A stretch of DNA of 17,141 nucleotides from Anaerolineae bacterium (GTDB lineage Bacteria; Chloroflexota; Anaerolineae; Promineifilales; Promineifilaceae): assembly GCA_028277515.1 (NCBI GenBank), contig JANQGC010000221.1:1-17141 (forward strand), written 5' to 3'. This document shows, piece by piece, positions 7,025 to 14,288 of the stretch. The position numbers and the translations under genes were made by a program. Below the pieces are notes generated by a model that was not told the DNA's origin, did not search any database, and was given only the letters and a program-made list of their open reading frames with translations. Within the stretch, counting starts at the first letter, position 1. Each line of letters starts with the position of its first letter.

Positions 7025-7068
7025 TCATTTTGATCCCGGCACACAGTCAAAATCACGATCAAAACTGA
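7025..7068 (-). pseudogene. vapC 3'-end remnant
   Basis: The plus-strand segment 7033-7068 matches 4940-4975 of vapC at 34 of 36 positions. On the minus strand it still reads SFDRDFDCVPGSK then TGA, the last metal-binding motif of the PIN domain. The rest of the gene is absent. It marks an old recombination or deletion junction between the kinase gene and precursor module 1. Confidence 0.7.
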
Positions 7069-7107
7069 TCAAACATTTGGCATGGTACGGACGCTGCCAT
7101 TCAATTT

Positions 7108-8100
7108 CTAACCTGATATGGTTGACAGATCGGCCAGTACAGCCTGGCGCACCCGTTCAAGATGCTGTAATCCGCTGGGATAGCTTAATTGGCGGATGGG
7201 CACTTGCTGAACCAGCCTGGAAAAGATTTTAAGTCGTCGGGGCTGCCAGGAAAACGCTTCCACAGTGCGTGGGGTAAACGTGCTGCGCACCAGTTCGATT
7301 ATCGCCTGGTTCGGCGATATCGGGCTGATGTCAACATTGGTTCCAGGCGTATCAGGCGGCCGTCGCTCGGGAACATAAATCGCACCCACTGGCTGTGGGT
7401 CACTGCAAAAGGTGCCGAACCCATCTCGGCCAACCGGGACGCGGCGCTTGGGGATTTGGGGATGAACAACCTTGAATGAATGGTAATCACCTACAAAATA
7501 TTCAGCTTCCTCCGGCCATAAGCGCAACGAGGGATACCCGGACCGGCCCCAAAAACGGCCGTCTCTTTGTTCCACCGGCAATACATCATCCGTCTGTAGC
7601 GCATATCCAACCTGCATGAAACTGCTCGCTAACGAGCTTTTACCCCCGCCGCTGCTGGCCAGGAAGGCCACAATTCGGCCGTCCAGATTGACAGCCGAGG
7701 CGTGTAACATGGGAATCCCGGACCGTTCCAGGTAAAAAGCCAATACGGTTCCCAGGAAATAATTTTCCATCATATTCGGCTGGTTGAGATCCAATGGATG
7801 GGCGAGAATACGATCTTTATAAATATAATAATCAACAATGTTAGCATAGCGGATAATATCAAAATCTGGCAGGCGATAGGTGCTAATTAGACTTTGGCCA
7901 TCATCAAGAATCGTTGGACTGGAATACACCGGCTCTGTCGACGTCCACTCAATAATGTGCGGGGGTTGATTAACAATATGGTAAGTAATAGGAGGGAAAT
8001 CTTCGTTCTTAAAACCAAGCACCCCCTGACTGGGCAGTAAGCGGCTGTCAAAGGACACGTCGGTTTTCAGGTTAAGACCATATATTGAGTAGTGAGACAT
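7108..8100 (-). CDS. HPr kinase-like peptide kinase of a lasso cluster
   Basis: 330 aa. The second half is an HPr kinase/phosphorylase-like P-loop domain. Walker A is FLASSGGGKSSLASSF (residues about 147-161, GGGKSS as the phosphate loop), preceded by the conserved LHASAV (132-137) and followed by LQTDDVLPV (169-176) with the acidic pair, then SGYPSLRLWPEEAE (187-200). The N-terminal half (YSIYGLNLKTDVSF) is the substrate-side domain usual in RiPP-associated members. Known homologues in paeninodin-type lasso clusters phosphorylate the C-terminal Ser of the precursor. Both precursors here end in Ser, which fits. The ATG at 8100 has no well-spaced Shine-Dalgarno (only AGG touching it) and lies 20 nt after a terminator hairpin, so its expression should be low relative to precursor 2. 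Confidence 0.85.
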   Translation of the reverse strand: MSHYSIYGLNLKTDVSFDSRLLPSQGVLGFKNEDFPPITYHIVNQPPHIIEWTSTEPVYSSPTILDDGQSLISTYRLPDFDIIRYANIVDYYIYKDRILAHPLDLNQPNMMENYFLGTVLAFYLERSGIPMLHASAVNLDGRIVAFLASSGGGKSSLASSFMQVGYALQTDDVLPVEQRDGRFWGRSGYPSLRLWPEEAEYFVGDYHSFKVVHPQIPKRRVPVGRDGFGTFCSDPQPVGAIYVPERRPPDTPGTNVDISPISPNQAIIELVRSTFTPRTVEAFSWQPRRLKIFSRLVQQVPIRQLSYPSGLQHLERVRQAVLADLSTISG

Positions 8101-8120
8101 CCTAATTGCAACTAAAAACC

Positions 8121-8150
8121 CACCGTCCCCCCACTATTCGGATAACGGTG
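8121..8150 (-). terminator. Predicted terminator/attenuator between precursor 2 and kinase
   Basis: On the minus strand CACCGT (8150-8145) pairs with ACGGTG (8126-8121), with an inner CC/GG pair, followed by GGTTTTTAG. It ends about 20 nt before the kinase ATG. Partial read-through would supply kinase from the precursor promoter. Confidence 0.5.
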
Positions 8151-8338
8151 AATACATTATCTAATTGTTCGCTTTTGCCTGGGATTGAGGGTTACGATTA
8201 TAGGCCGGCAAAAAAATGTGTGGAACGCTTGGTAATTAATTGGCCAATTCCTTGCGGAAGAAACTACTGTGGGAACTGCCTGCGGTTGAAATAATGACGC
8301 TTATACAAAAAAAGAGAAAAAGAAGAAATTTTTGCCGA

Positions 8339-8482
8339 TTAAGATTCCTCTTCACTGCCAGCAAATCCATCAGATCCAATGGATTGTCCAGTTTTGGTCA
8401 GTTTTGCTATATCGCCATATTTTACAACTTTTGGGGCTTTATATTTCATTCTTTCAGCTTTTTCTTGATCAGAATTTTTCAT
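8339..8482 (-). CDS. Lasso-type RiPP precursor peptide 2
   Basis: 47 aa, paralogue of precursor 1 (about 32 of 47 residues identical). The leader motif is YKAPKVVKYGDIAKLT (residues 14-29), an exact fit to the lasso consensus including the aromatic first position and the -2 Thr. The predicted core is TGQSIGSDGFAGSEEES, again with Asp at position 8 and a C-terminal Ser. Substitutions between the cores fall at positions 4, 5, 7, 14 and 15, while Thr1-Gly-Gln, Asp8-Gly-Phe-Ala-Gly-Ser and Glu16-Ser17 are fixed. ATG at 8482 has AGGAAG 7 nt upstream; the ATG two codons earlier is too close to that site. It is followed after 238 nt by the kinase gene and preceded by the cyclase gene, all on the same strand. 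The core boundary is inferred from the leader motif. Confidence 0.85.
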   Translation of the reverse strand: MKNSDQEKAERMKYKAPKVVKYGDIAKLTKTGQSIGSDGFAGSEEES

Positions 8483-8543
8483 ATGCATTCTTCCTTGAGG
8501 GTAGAAAACAACATTTGTCTAAACAGTATTTTATAATGATGGG

Positions 8544-8573
8544 ATAATAGCATATCGCTAGTTCACTGTCCAA
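8544..8573 (-). promoter_or_regulatory. Promoter of precursor 2
   Basis: TTGGAC (8573-8568), 18-nt spacer, TATTAT (8549-8544) on the minus strand, the same as for precursor 1. It allows precursor expression independent of the cyclase gene. Confidence 0.6.
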
Positions 8574-8658
8574 CACATTTCAAAGGGGAGTGGCCGGCTC
8601 ATCTCATCAATATTTAATATTTACAAATCTAATTTCTAAATTTAAGTAAATATTCGAA

Positions 8659-8719
8659 AGATTTGTCAATTTTTATTTTCTTGTATCTCTGGAAATTCCA
8701 CAGAAAAATTGACAAATCT
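8659..8719 (-). terminator. Long AT-rich stem-loop after the cyclase gene
   Basis: A 16-bp perfect inverted repeat, AGATTTGTCAATTTTT (8659-8674) with its complement at 8704-8719 and a 29-nt loop, begins 14 nt after the cyclase stop. A second pair, AATATTTAC/GTAAATATT, lies just beyond it. It may end the cyclase transcript or stabilise its 3' end. The low G+C makes an intrinsic terminator uncertain. Confidence 0.45.
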
Positions 8720-8732
8720 AATGCAAAAACAC

Positions 8733-10631
8733 TTAATATGGTTTTACAGTTGACTTAAGCCAGGTTTCTAAAGCCAGCGTATACCAGAGAGGATGTTCCT
8801 CGTTAATTTTTGCCTTTAAAAAGCTTTGATAATGATTTGATAGCTTAAGTGGATCAACAAATCCCATCTGGGCAACCAATGGATCGTCCAGCAGTTTCTC
8901 TATGGTCGCCGTCGCTTTATGACGAAAAGACCATAATAATAAGGGATAAGGAATCGTCTTGCGCAGGCGAAGGCGAACATTTTCCGGCAGCAGCCCATTC
9001 AGGGCTTTGCGAACCACGTATTTACTTCTTCCAGCATTGAGCAATCGATCTTGGGGTACAGCTAAGGAAAATTCAAACAACCGCATATCAAGCCAGGGAT
9101 GTCTGAATTCCATACCCAATGAGGTCGCCAGACGTTCCAGCCAGATATTCTGCTCTGAAATAAAAGGGGTCGTCAAACTATTATACCGTTGCGCCTGGGC
9201 ATAGGAATGGAAACTGCCTGGTCTGTCCTGCCAGATTTCCTCCCGCATTTCTTCAAATCTTGCTTTTTTGATCAATTGGGGTGTGATCCAGCCTGGTAGC
9301 TGGCGGAAGACGGATCGCTCACCGAATATGCGCTGCCGGCCTCGAGACAAGAGCGGGCGCAGCAAGCGCCTTCTACTAACATTCCATAGAGAATGATCCC
9401 ACAACCGGGCGTGGGATTGTAAATCATGAACTAATCTTTTCCACCGGCCTGACAGGAAAAAATCGCTGTAGGAGTAAATTAGTCCAGCGGTTAGAAGATC
9501 GGCCGGATGTCCTGTTAATAACACCTTTGATCCATTTCTTTTTGCGGCCATTAAAGTCGCTCGAATGAGAGCATGGTAGTGGCCATGATAGGGAGAGTCA
9601 GCATGGATAGGATAGTTGTCCAGGTCGGAGAGCGGCCAATATTGATAGGCGGGGATACGCGTTAAAGGTAAGTGCCAAAAATCGGCAACAGATCGGGCAA
9701 ACTGTTGTTCGTCGGCCGCTTGAATAGCCTGATCGCCGGTGAAATCCCAGGTATAAGTGTGAGGCCGGCCGGATATTTCCTGCTTTTGGTAATGGTCGGC
9801 GGCGAGGGCAACAACGGCCGATGAATCCAACCCGCCACTGAGCATTGAAGAGGGTGGAGCCGGAGAGCGCAGCCGGGCAGCTACAGCCTGGCTAAAAATA
9901 TCCAGGAAATGATCCGTATACTCTCGCTCATTTTTGTAACCGATCAATTTTTGTGGATCGAGCGACCAGTAACGCTGCAAGGTCACCTTTCCCTCTTGCA
10001 CCAGCAGCGTATGCGCGGGAGCTAACTGCTGAATATCAGAGAAAAAAGTCCATGTTTGGGGTGTTGGCAGCGAAGCAATCTGGGCGGCAATCCGGCGTTC
10101 ATTGAGCTGATCCGTCACAGCAGGAATTTGGCGAAGTTGTTGGATTTCAGAAGCAAAGGCGAACATGTTACTTGAAGTAAAGTGGTAACAAGGACGTGCC
10201 CCCAGGTGATCGCGGGCCAGGAGCAGTCGCTGCCTATCTCTTTCCCAGATGGCAATGGCGAAAGCGCCCAACAGTTTTTCAGGAAAGGCAGCACCCCATT
10301 GTTGATAGGCGGCCAGGACCAGTTCAGCATCGGTCGTCTCCTGGTTAAACGGCCGTTGAAGGGTGGACAGCCGTTTGATCAACTCCGGACGGTTGTCCAG
10401 TCGAACATCGGCTACTACTATCTGAGACTCCGGCCGGCCGGCCAATGGCTGCTTCTCAATCTGTGACTGCGGGGTGCTATGCAACGCCAGGAACCCTAAA
10501 CCGGCATTGCCCATACAATACAGAAAAACACCATCAGGGCCGCGAGATGAAGCGGCGCCCGCCATAGCCTTTAACAATGATGGGTCGACCGGCGACCCGT
10601 CGTTGTGAATGATTCCAAAGATGCCGCTCAT
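8733..10631 (-). CDS. Asparagine synthetase-like lasso peptide cyclase (C protein)
   Basis: 632 aa in two domains. Residues 1 to about 200 are a class II glutamine amidotransferase-like Ntn domain (MSGIFGIIHNDG, SRGPDG at 29-34, VADVRLDN, LLGAFAIAIWE). About 225-632 are the ATP-pyrophosphatase domain, with the PP-loop SGGLDS at 265-270 and the conserved FRHPWLDMRLFEF and SKYVVRKALNGLLPENVRLRLRK towards the C-terminus. Asparagine synthetase needs Cys directly after Met1 to release ammonia from glutamine; here that residue is Ser, so glutaminase activity is probably lost. That fits lasso cyclases, which adenylate the Asp/Glu side chain and let the core N-terminus attack. No Shine-Dalgarno precedes the ATG, and a TAAAAT ends 8 nt before it. 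The precursors and kinase lie directly downstream. An amidotransferase of another pathway cannot be excluded. Confidence 0.87.
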   Translation of the reverse strand: MSGIFGIIHNDGSPVDPSLLKAMAGAASSRGPDGVFLYCMGNAGLGFLALHSTPQSQIEKQPLAGRPESQIVVADVRLDNRPELIKRLSTLQRPFNQETTDAELVLAAYQQWGAAFPEKLLGAFAIAIWERDRQRLLLARDHLGARPCYHFTSSNMFAFASEIQQLRQIPAVTDQLNERRIAAQIASLPTPQTWTFFSDIQQLAPAHTLLVQEGKVTLQRYWSLDPQKLIGYKNEREYTDHFLDIFSQAVAARLRSPAPPSSMLSGGLDSSAVVALAADHYQKQEISGRPHTYTWDFTGDQAIQAADEQQFARSVADFWHLPLTRIPAYQYWPLSDLDNYPIHADSPYHGHYHALIRATLMAAKRNGSKVLLTGHPADLLTAGLIYSYSDFFLSGRWKRLVHDLQSHARLWDHSLWNVSRRRLLRPLLSRGRQRIFGERSVFRQLPGWITPQLIKKARFEEMREEIWQDRPGSFHSYAQAQRYNSLTTPFISEQNIWLERLATSLGMEFRHPWLDMRLFEFSLAVPQDRLLNAGRSKYVVRKALNGLLPENVRLRLRKTIPYPLLLWSFRHKATATIEKLLDDPLVAQMGFVDPLKLSNHYQSFLKAKINEEHPLWYTLALETWLKSTVKPY

Positions 10632-10664
10632 ATGGATTTATTTTAGACAGTTTAAGGAAATAAA

Positions 10665-10701
10665 AAAGATGCCAACTTGAAAAATGAAAGTTGGCATCTT
10701 T
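10665..10701 (-). terminator. Intrinsic terminator of the 10751-13846 gene
   Basis: Perfect 14-bp stem, AAAGATGCCAACTT (10665-10678) with its complement at 10688-10701 and a 9-nt loop, followed on the minus strand by TCTTTTTTATTT. This is a strong rho-independent terminator about 50 nt after the exoprotein stop codon and only 33 nt before the cyclase ATG. Confidence 0.85.
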
Positions 10702-10750
10702 GACTATTCATCTCCGAAACTTCAAAGCTCCGGAAAAATGAGTTTAAACT

Positions 10751-13700
10751 TTACTGATTAATCCCTTTATTGTAGGAGCCTCCTTCATCGGTGCTGATCA
10801 TCGCTCGTCGACCATCCAGGTTTTCAGCAATGCTATCGGTATATACCCATTCACTACCGTTCCAGGTCATTTGCTGTTCAAAAACGGAGGGGTCAACATT
10901 GGGATCACCACCCAGGTCGGGGCCATCAACTGATGTGGTCATGCAAGCCTGGTTTATGTTGGGATCTATTGACAAAGGATTCCACGGATATTGGCTGGTG
11001 AAGGGTAGATAGCTGCAATCTGACTGAGCTGGGAAATCGCTATCAGCCTCGATAGTCAGAGTGCCACTGCTGTATTCGTGGGTGTTCATCTGAGCTGTAT
11101 CCGGCTCATGGTCACGCGGCTGCACATAATAACCCTGCCCAGGATCGATGGGATCCTCGACACGCAGCCAAAGGTCGTACAGTGAGGTGCTCGATTTAGA
11201 CTCAGGCAGTTCACAAGGCCATTCGCCATCCGTGGCGACAACATTTCCGTTGGCCACAAAGCTGGTTGAGGTGCAGTTGGCGTCGGGCATGTCACCAGGT
11301 ACTTCGACGGCCAGGACAGTGAAACTGAACAGACCCATGCGCTCGTCTTGAAGGCTGGCTTGCTGGGTCAGGTAATTCATGCTGATATCACTATCATAGA
11401 CCACAGCAGTGCAGGTCCGGCCGACCAGGTTGACCAGGTCTTGATTACGCAAGGGATGCACATTATCGACTGGGTCCAATTGGTTTTGCGGAATTACACC
11501 ATACCCAAAGGCGGCCAGGAATTCGGCCGATGTTTCAACGGTATTCTTTAATATATTACTGCCGAAGGGATAATAACCGTGGGTGGTATTAAACGGTAGG
11601 GAGGGGCTGGTGATCTCCGGTGGAAGGGCGAACCAACCTTCATCATCGCGCTGACCGGTTGTCACCTTGATAATATCATGATCACCGCTGCTTTGAACAA
11701 GATTGTTCCATTGGAAGAACGGATTGCCAACTTCCGTGGGCACATCAATATTGCCAATTGACGGTAACCGGTCATCCCGCTTGCCACTGTCGTTAACAAT
11801 CGTGGCATCAGTTACGCCCCCACCATATTCAGGAGCGGCGTTCTGGGCAGAGGAATGTCCATTATCAATTCCATCTTCATCGATAATCAGCAAACAGGCC
11901 TGCGTGGGAATGGCCGTTGCTGAGGACTGGGCCACACATGGTTCGCCAGACCCCTGGTCAATGCCACTGATCGTAGCGATATTGGTCGTCAATTCCGTCA
12001 ACGTTACCGGTCCACCTGATAGCGTTTGCGAGGCACCTGGTCCTAAGGTTATCGCTGTGTTATTAATTAAGCCCAGGTGCGTATCGTTAACAAATACATT
12101 GTTATAGGTGCTGGAACCATTATTTTTTATCTCGTAAGTATAAGAGACATCACCCCCTTCATAGGGGATTTCACAAGCCGTGCCGGAATTGATATCCGTC
12201 TCACAGGTCTTGATGATTTCCAGGTCACAGACCGGGCTGGTCGGCACGAGGTCGTAATTGGTATTGATGAAGATGTTGTTCCAGGCATCCACGCCTTCTA
12301 GATCCCAGGTATAGGAACCTATAGGTAAATCACTTACCTCCGTATCCGGGTCGGGGACATTCTCGCCTTGTTTGGCGATTCGGAACATTTCCCACTCAAA
12401 ATTACCTGATGTATCATCATTGGTAACTGTTGTACTATCAGGGGTGGTCACTTTGTACTGAATATTGGGCGAGATGGTCCAGAAGCCCAGAGAACCGTCG
12501 TCATAATCATCCATTGGCGCACCAGGCAGCGCATCTTCAGCCCTGGTGACAGGCGACTGGACAAATGGTGGATAGGCTACTTCCTCGAACAGTTGGGTGT
12601 CTTCATTTAACTTCTCAATTTTACAACCGTCAGGCAAACTTTGATTATTGCGATATGCCGTTTGCGTGTAAGGTCCTGTCGGATTCAGGAAGGTATCGGA
12701 ATAAGTGTAGTCTAACTGCACATCCCGGCAATCCACGGATGGGGTGTTGCTGTCATTCGTATCACCACGGTGGTCAAAATCAGCATCGAACAAGTCGATG
12801 ACAACCGGCTGGCCAATGCCGCCGATACCCGGACCTACTGGTGGGGGCACGAAGAAGTTAAAGCTAAACTTTCCGTCATATTCCGTCCGTGAGTCTTCCA
12901 AACATTGAACAAAAGCGTTCAAATCAACGGTGGGCGGATCACTTATCTCACAGGAATTAAAATCAGCATCCGTTCCCTGGAAGCCGATCGTGCTGCCGGC
13001 GAGTAGAAAAACCTGGCCATCACTGGCCACCTTGATAAAATTTGATTGGTCCGTGTATAGGGGATTGATCCAGTTGGCCACGAAGTGGTAAATACACACG
13101 CCGTTTGGATAATTGGGACAGGTTGATGCGTCTTGCTCAATGACCGAAGCGGTGCTGCCGGGTGTGTCTGAACATTGGACAGAGCCAACTTGTGATCCTG
13201 TAGTATCGGCCAGGTCACACCACTCGTCATCGCTCATTGATCCACCATCCCACGTGCTTAATAAATCGCCTGGATCCGTGCTGGCCTCAGCGTCCGGATC
13301 TTTATACAACTCGTATTCAACCTGATCGAAGTTGACATTAAAACGGTCCCATTTGCCGCCCATGTCACCATCAAATACCGTTAAGGTGAATTCATCATAT
13401 GCTGCTGGAACAGACAGGGAGAGGCTGACCACTTCGTTAGGGTCGGGATCGCCAAGCGTGGCCAATCCAAGGGTGATATCAACAAAACCCCCATCATTGG
13501 GCACATAATCGCTGTCTTGAGGGTCGCCAACAGGGTTAGGGATGGGATTGGGGAAAGCAAACAGAGGCGGATCAGTCGCCTGCTGCACTTGAGCTAAAGC
13601 TGTGCGATCCCTTGGCGCTCGCTTTACAACCGGTCCATCGTAATTGGATAGTAATTCAACAAGCGACTCGTATGAGGGACTGCCCTCGGCAAAGCCGCCT

Positions 13701-13846
13701 TCGATAAACACGGGTTGGTCAATTTTAAATCTATCGACCGGATCGGGGCGATTTCCTTCACCTGTCTCTGCACTGAGGGGTTGGGCGATAAAAACAACCA
13801 GCAGCAACAAACCACATAATATTATAAATCTTTTTATTTCAACCAT
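10751..13846 (-). CDS. Large secreted protein with a DUF11-like domain
   Basis: 1031 aa. The ATG at 13846 has GGAAGG 5 nt upstream. Signal peptide at residues about 6-26 (RFIILCGLLLLVVFIAQPLSA). The mature protein is acidic and rich in Asp, Pro, Asn, Thr and paired Cys. Residues about 137-180 (VVSLSLSVPAAYDEFTLTVFDGD) suggest a beta-sandwich module. About 539-646 (CDLEIIKTCETDI...GGDVSYTYEIKNNGSSTYNNVFVNDTHLG, then LTTNIATISG) matches the DUF11 type of repeat domain of bacterial surface proteins. The remainder is unrecognised and has no catalytic motif or C-terminal anchor. It lies between the PqqD-like gene and the cyclase on the same strand but is closed by a strong terminator, so a role in the RiPP pathway is not shown. 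A cell-surface or extracellular structural role is inferred. Confidence 0.85.
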   Translation of the reverse strand: MVEIKRFIILCGLLLLVVFIAQPLSAETGEGNRPDPVDRFKIDQPVFIEGGFAEGSPSYESLVELLSNYDGPVVKRAPRDRTALAQVQQATDPPLFAFPNPIPNPVGDPQDSDYVPNDGGFVDITLGLATLGDPDPNEVVSLSLSVPAAYDEFTLTVFDGDMGGKWDRFNVNFDQVEYELYKDPDAEASTDPGDLLSTWDGGSMSDDEWCDLADTTGSQVGSVQCSDTPGSTASVIEQDASTCPNYPNGVCIYHFVANWINPLYTDQSNFIKVASDGQVFLLAGSTIGFQGTDADFNSCEISDPPTVDLNAFVQCLEDSRTEYDGKFSFNFFVPPPVGPGIGGIGQPVVIDLFDADFDHRGDTNDSNTPSVDCRDVQLDYTYSDTFLNPTGPYTQTAYRNNQSLPDGCKIEKLNEDTQLFEEVAYPPFVQSPVTRAEDALPGAPMDDYDDGSLGFWTISPNIQYKVTTPDSTTVTNDDTSGNFEWEMFRIAKQGENVPDPDTEVSDLPIGSYTWDLEGVDAWNNIFINTNYDLVPTSPVCDLEIIKTCETDINSGTACEIPYEGGDVSYTYEIKNNGSSTYNNVFVNDTHLGLINNTAITLGPGASQTLSGGPVTLTELTTNIATISGIDQGSGEPCVAQSSATAIPTQACLLIIDEDGIDNGHSSAQNAAPEYGGGVTDATIVNDSGKRDDRLPSIGNIDVPTEVGNPFFQWNNLVQSSGDHDIIKVTTGQRDDEGWFALPPEITSPSLPFNTTHGYYPFGSNILKNTVETSAEFLAAFGYGVIPQNQLDPVDNVHPLRNQDLVNLVGRTCTAVVYDSDISMNYLTQQASLQDERMGLFSFTVLAVEVPGDMPDANCTSTSFVANGNVVATDGEWPCELPESKSSTSLYDLWLRVEDPIDPGQGYYVQPRDHEPDTAQMNTHEYSSGTLTIEADSDFPAQSDCSYLPFTSQYPWNPLSIDPNINQACMTTSVDGPDLGGDPNVDPSVFEQQMTWNGSEWVYTDSIAENLDGRRAMISTDEGGSYNKGINQ

Positions 13847-14288
13847 TCGATCCTTCCTTTTGTATTTGAGACTATTTTCGCCGCGGGATCGTTGCCAGTG
13901 AGGATGAGCAGCTTGTTTAAACAGTCGTTTGATAATCTGTGAATTCCAAATTCAGCACGCTATTCAAGATAATGTTGGTCTTCTTACTTTGTTGCTTGGG
14001 TGACGAGGATTGACTTAGCAGACTAAACCGATGTACGATGATTATTTTTTAGAATCCTCTGGTTTTGTTGGAAAGTGTATTGTTAAATGCAATTGTATCA
14101 TTTTTTTATCCAATTGGGTAGTTAACATGCCAAATCACCAGGGCGATTCTAAAGTCGCCAATCGTATCGTAACCGCGAAATCATTTTCGCGCTCTGGCGT
14201 ATGCACAAGAACGCGATTGTGAAATCGCGGTTACGAATCTGACTTTGGAACTGCCCTGACCAAATCACCGATGTCGGTGAAGAGGTTT
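13847..14288. other. Intergenic region with a stem-loop insertion
   Basis: This 440-nt gap holds the Shine-Dalgarno of the 13846 gene, an AT-rich stretch, the nested inverted-repeat element with its flanking direct repeats (14130-14269), and a 7-bp hairpin TCACCGA-TG-TCGGTGA (14265-14280) that could end the 14289-16013 transcript. No promoter with well-spaced boxes was seen for the 13846 gene, and no coding signal. Confidence 0.5.
14130..14269. mobile_element. 120-bp nested inverted-repeat element with 10-bp direct repeats
   Basis: CCAAATCACC occurs at 14130-14139 and again at 14260-14269 as a perfect 10-bp direct repeat, as expected for a target-site duplication. Between them is a symmetric nest of inverted repeats: CAGGGC/GCCCTG (14139-14144, 14253-14258), AAAGTC/GACTTT (14151-14156, 14241-14246) and TCGTAACCGCGA/TCGCGGTTACGA (14167-14178, 14225-14236). 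Two inner hairpins follow, CGCGAAA-TCAT-TTTCGCG (14174-14191) and CGCGATT-GTGA-AATCGCG (14212-14229). It carries no gene and looks like a non-autonomous MITE- or REP-like element. Confidence 0.65.

Larger units (their letters stand above)
6566..7030 (-). repeat. Precursor module copy 1 (duplicated segment)
   Basis: This segment aligns along its length with 8101-8580: same promoter, 5' leader, 47-codon precursor gene, about 175-nt 3' region and terminator. Homology starts at CTAATT(T)GCAAC and ends at GTTCACTGTCCAA. Identity is highest in the promoter and core-peptide codons and lower in the 3' region. Copy 1 adjoins a vapC fragment and the hydrolase remnant, so it is probably the transposed or inserted copy. 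Confidence 0.85.
8101..8580 (-). repeat. Precursor module copy 2 (duplicated segment)
   Basis: Direct-repeat partner of 6566-7030, separated from it by the kinase gene. It contains promoter, precursor gene, 3' region and terminator in the same order and orientation. The right edge of the similarity is at about 8575, where copy 1 runs into the vapC remnant and copy 2 into AT-rich sequence. This copy includes a 12-bp palindrome AATTGGCCAATT (8238-8249) that copy 1 lacks. Confidence 0.85.

Noticed and set aside
8106..8547. Plus-strand frames covering the precursor 2 module
   Set aside because: They are antisense to the precursor gene and its 3' region, not preserved in copy 1, and their products are low-complexity.
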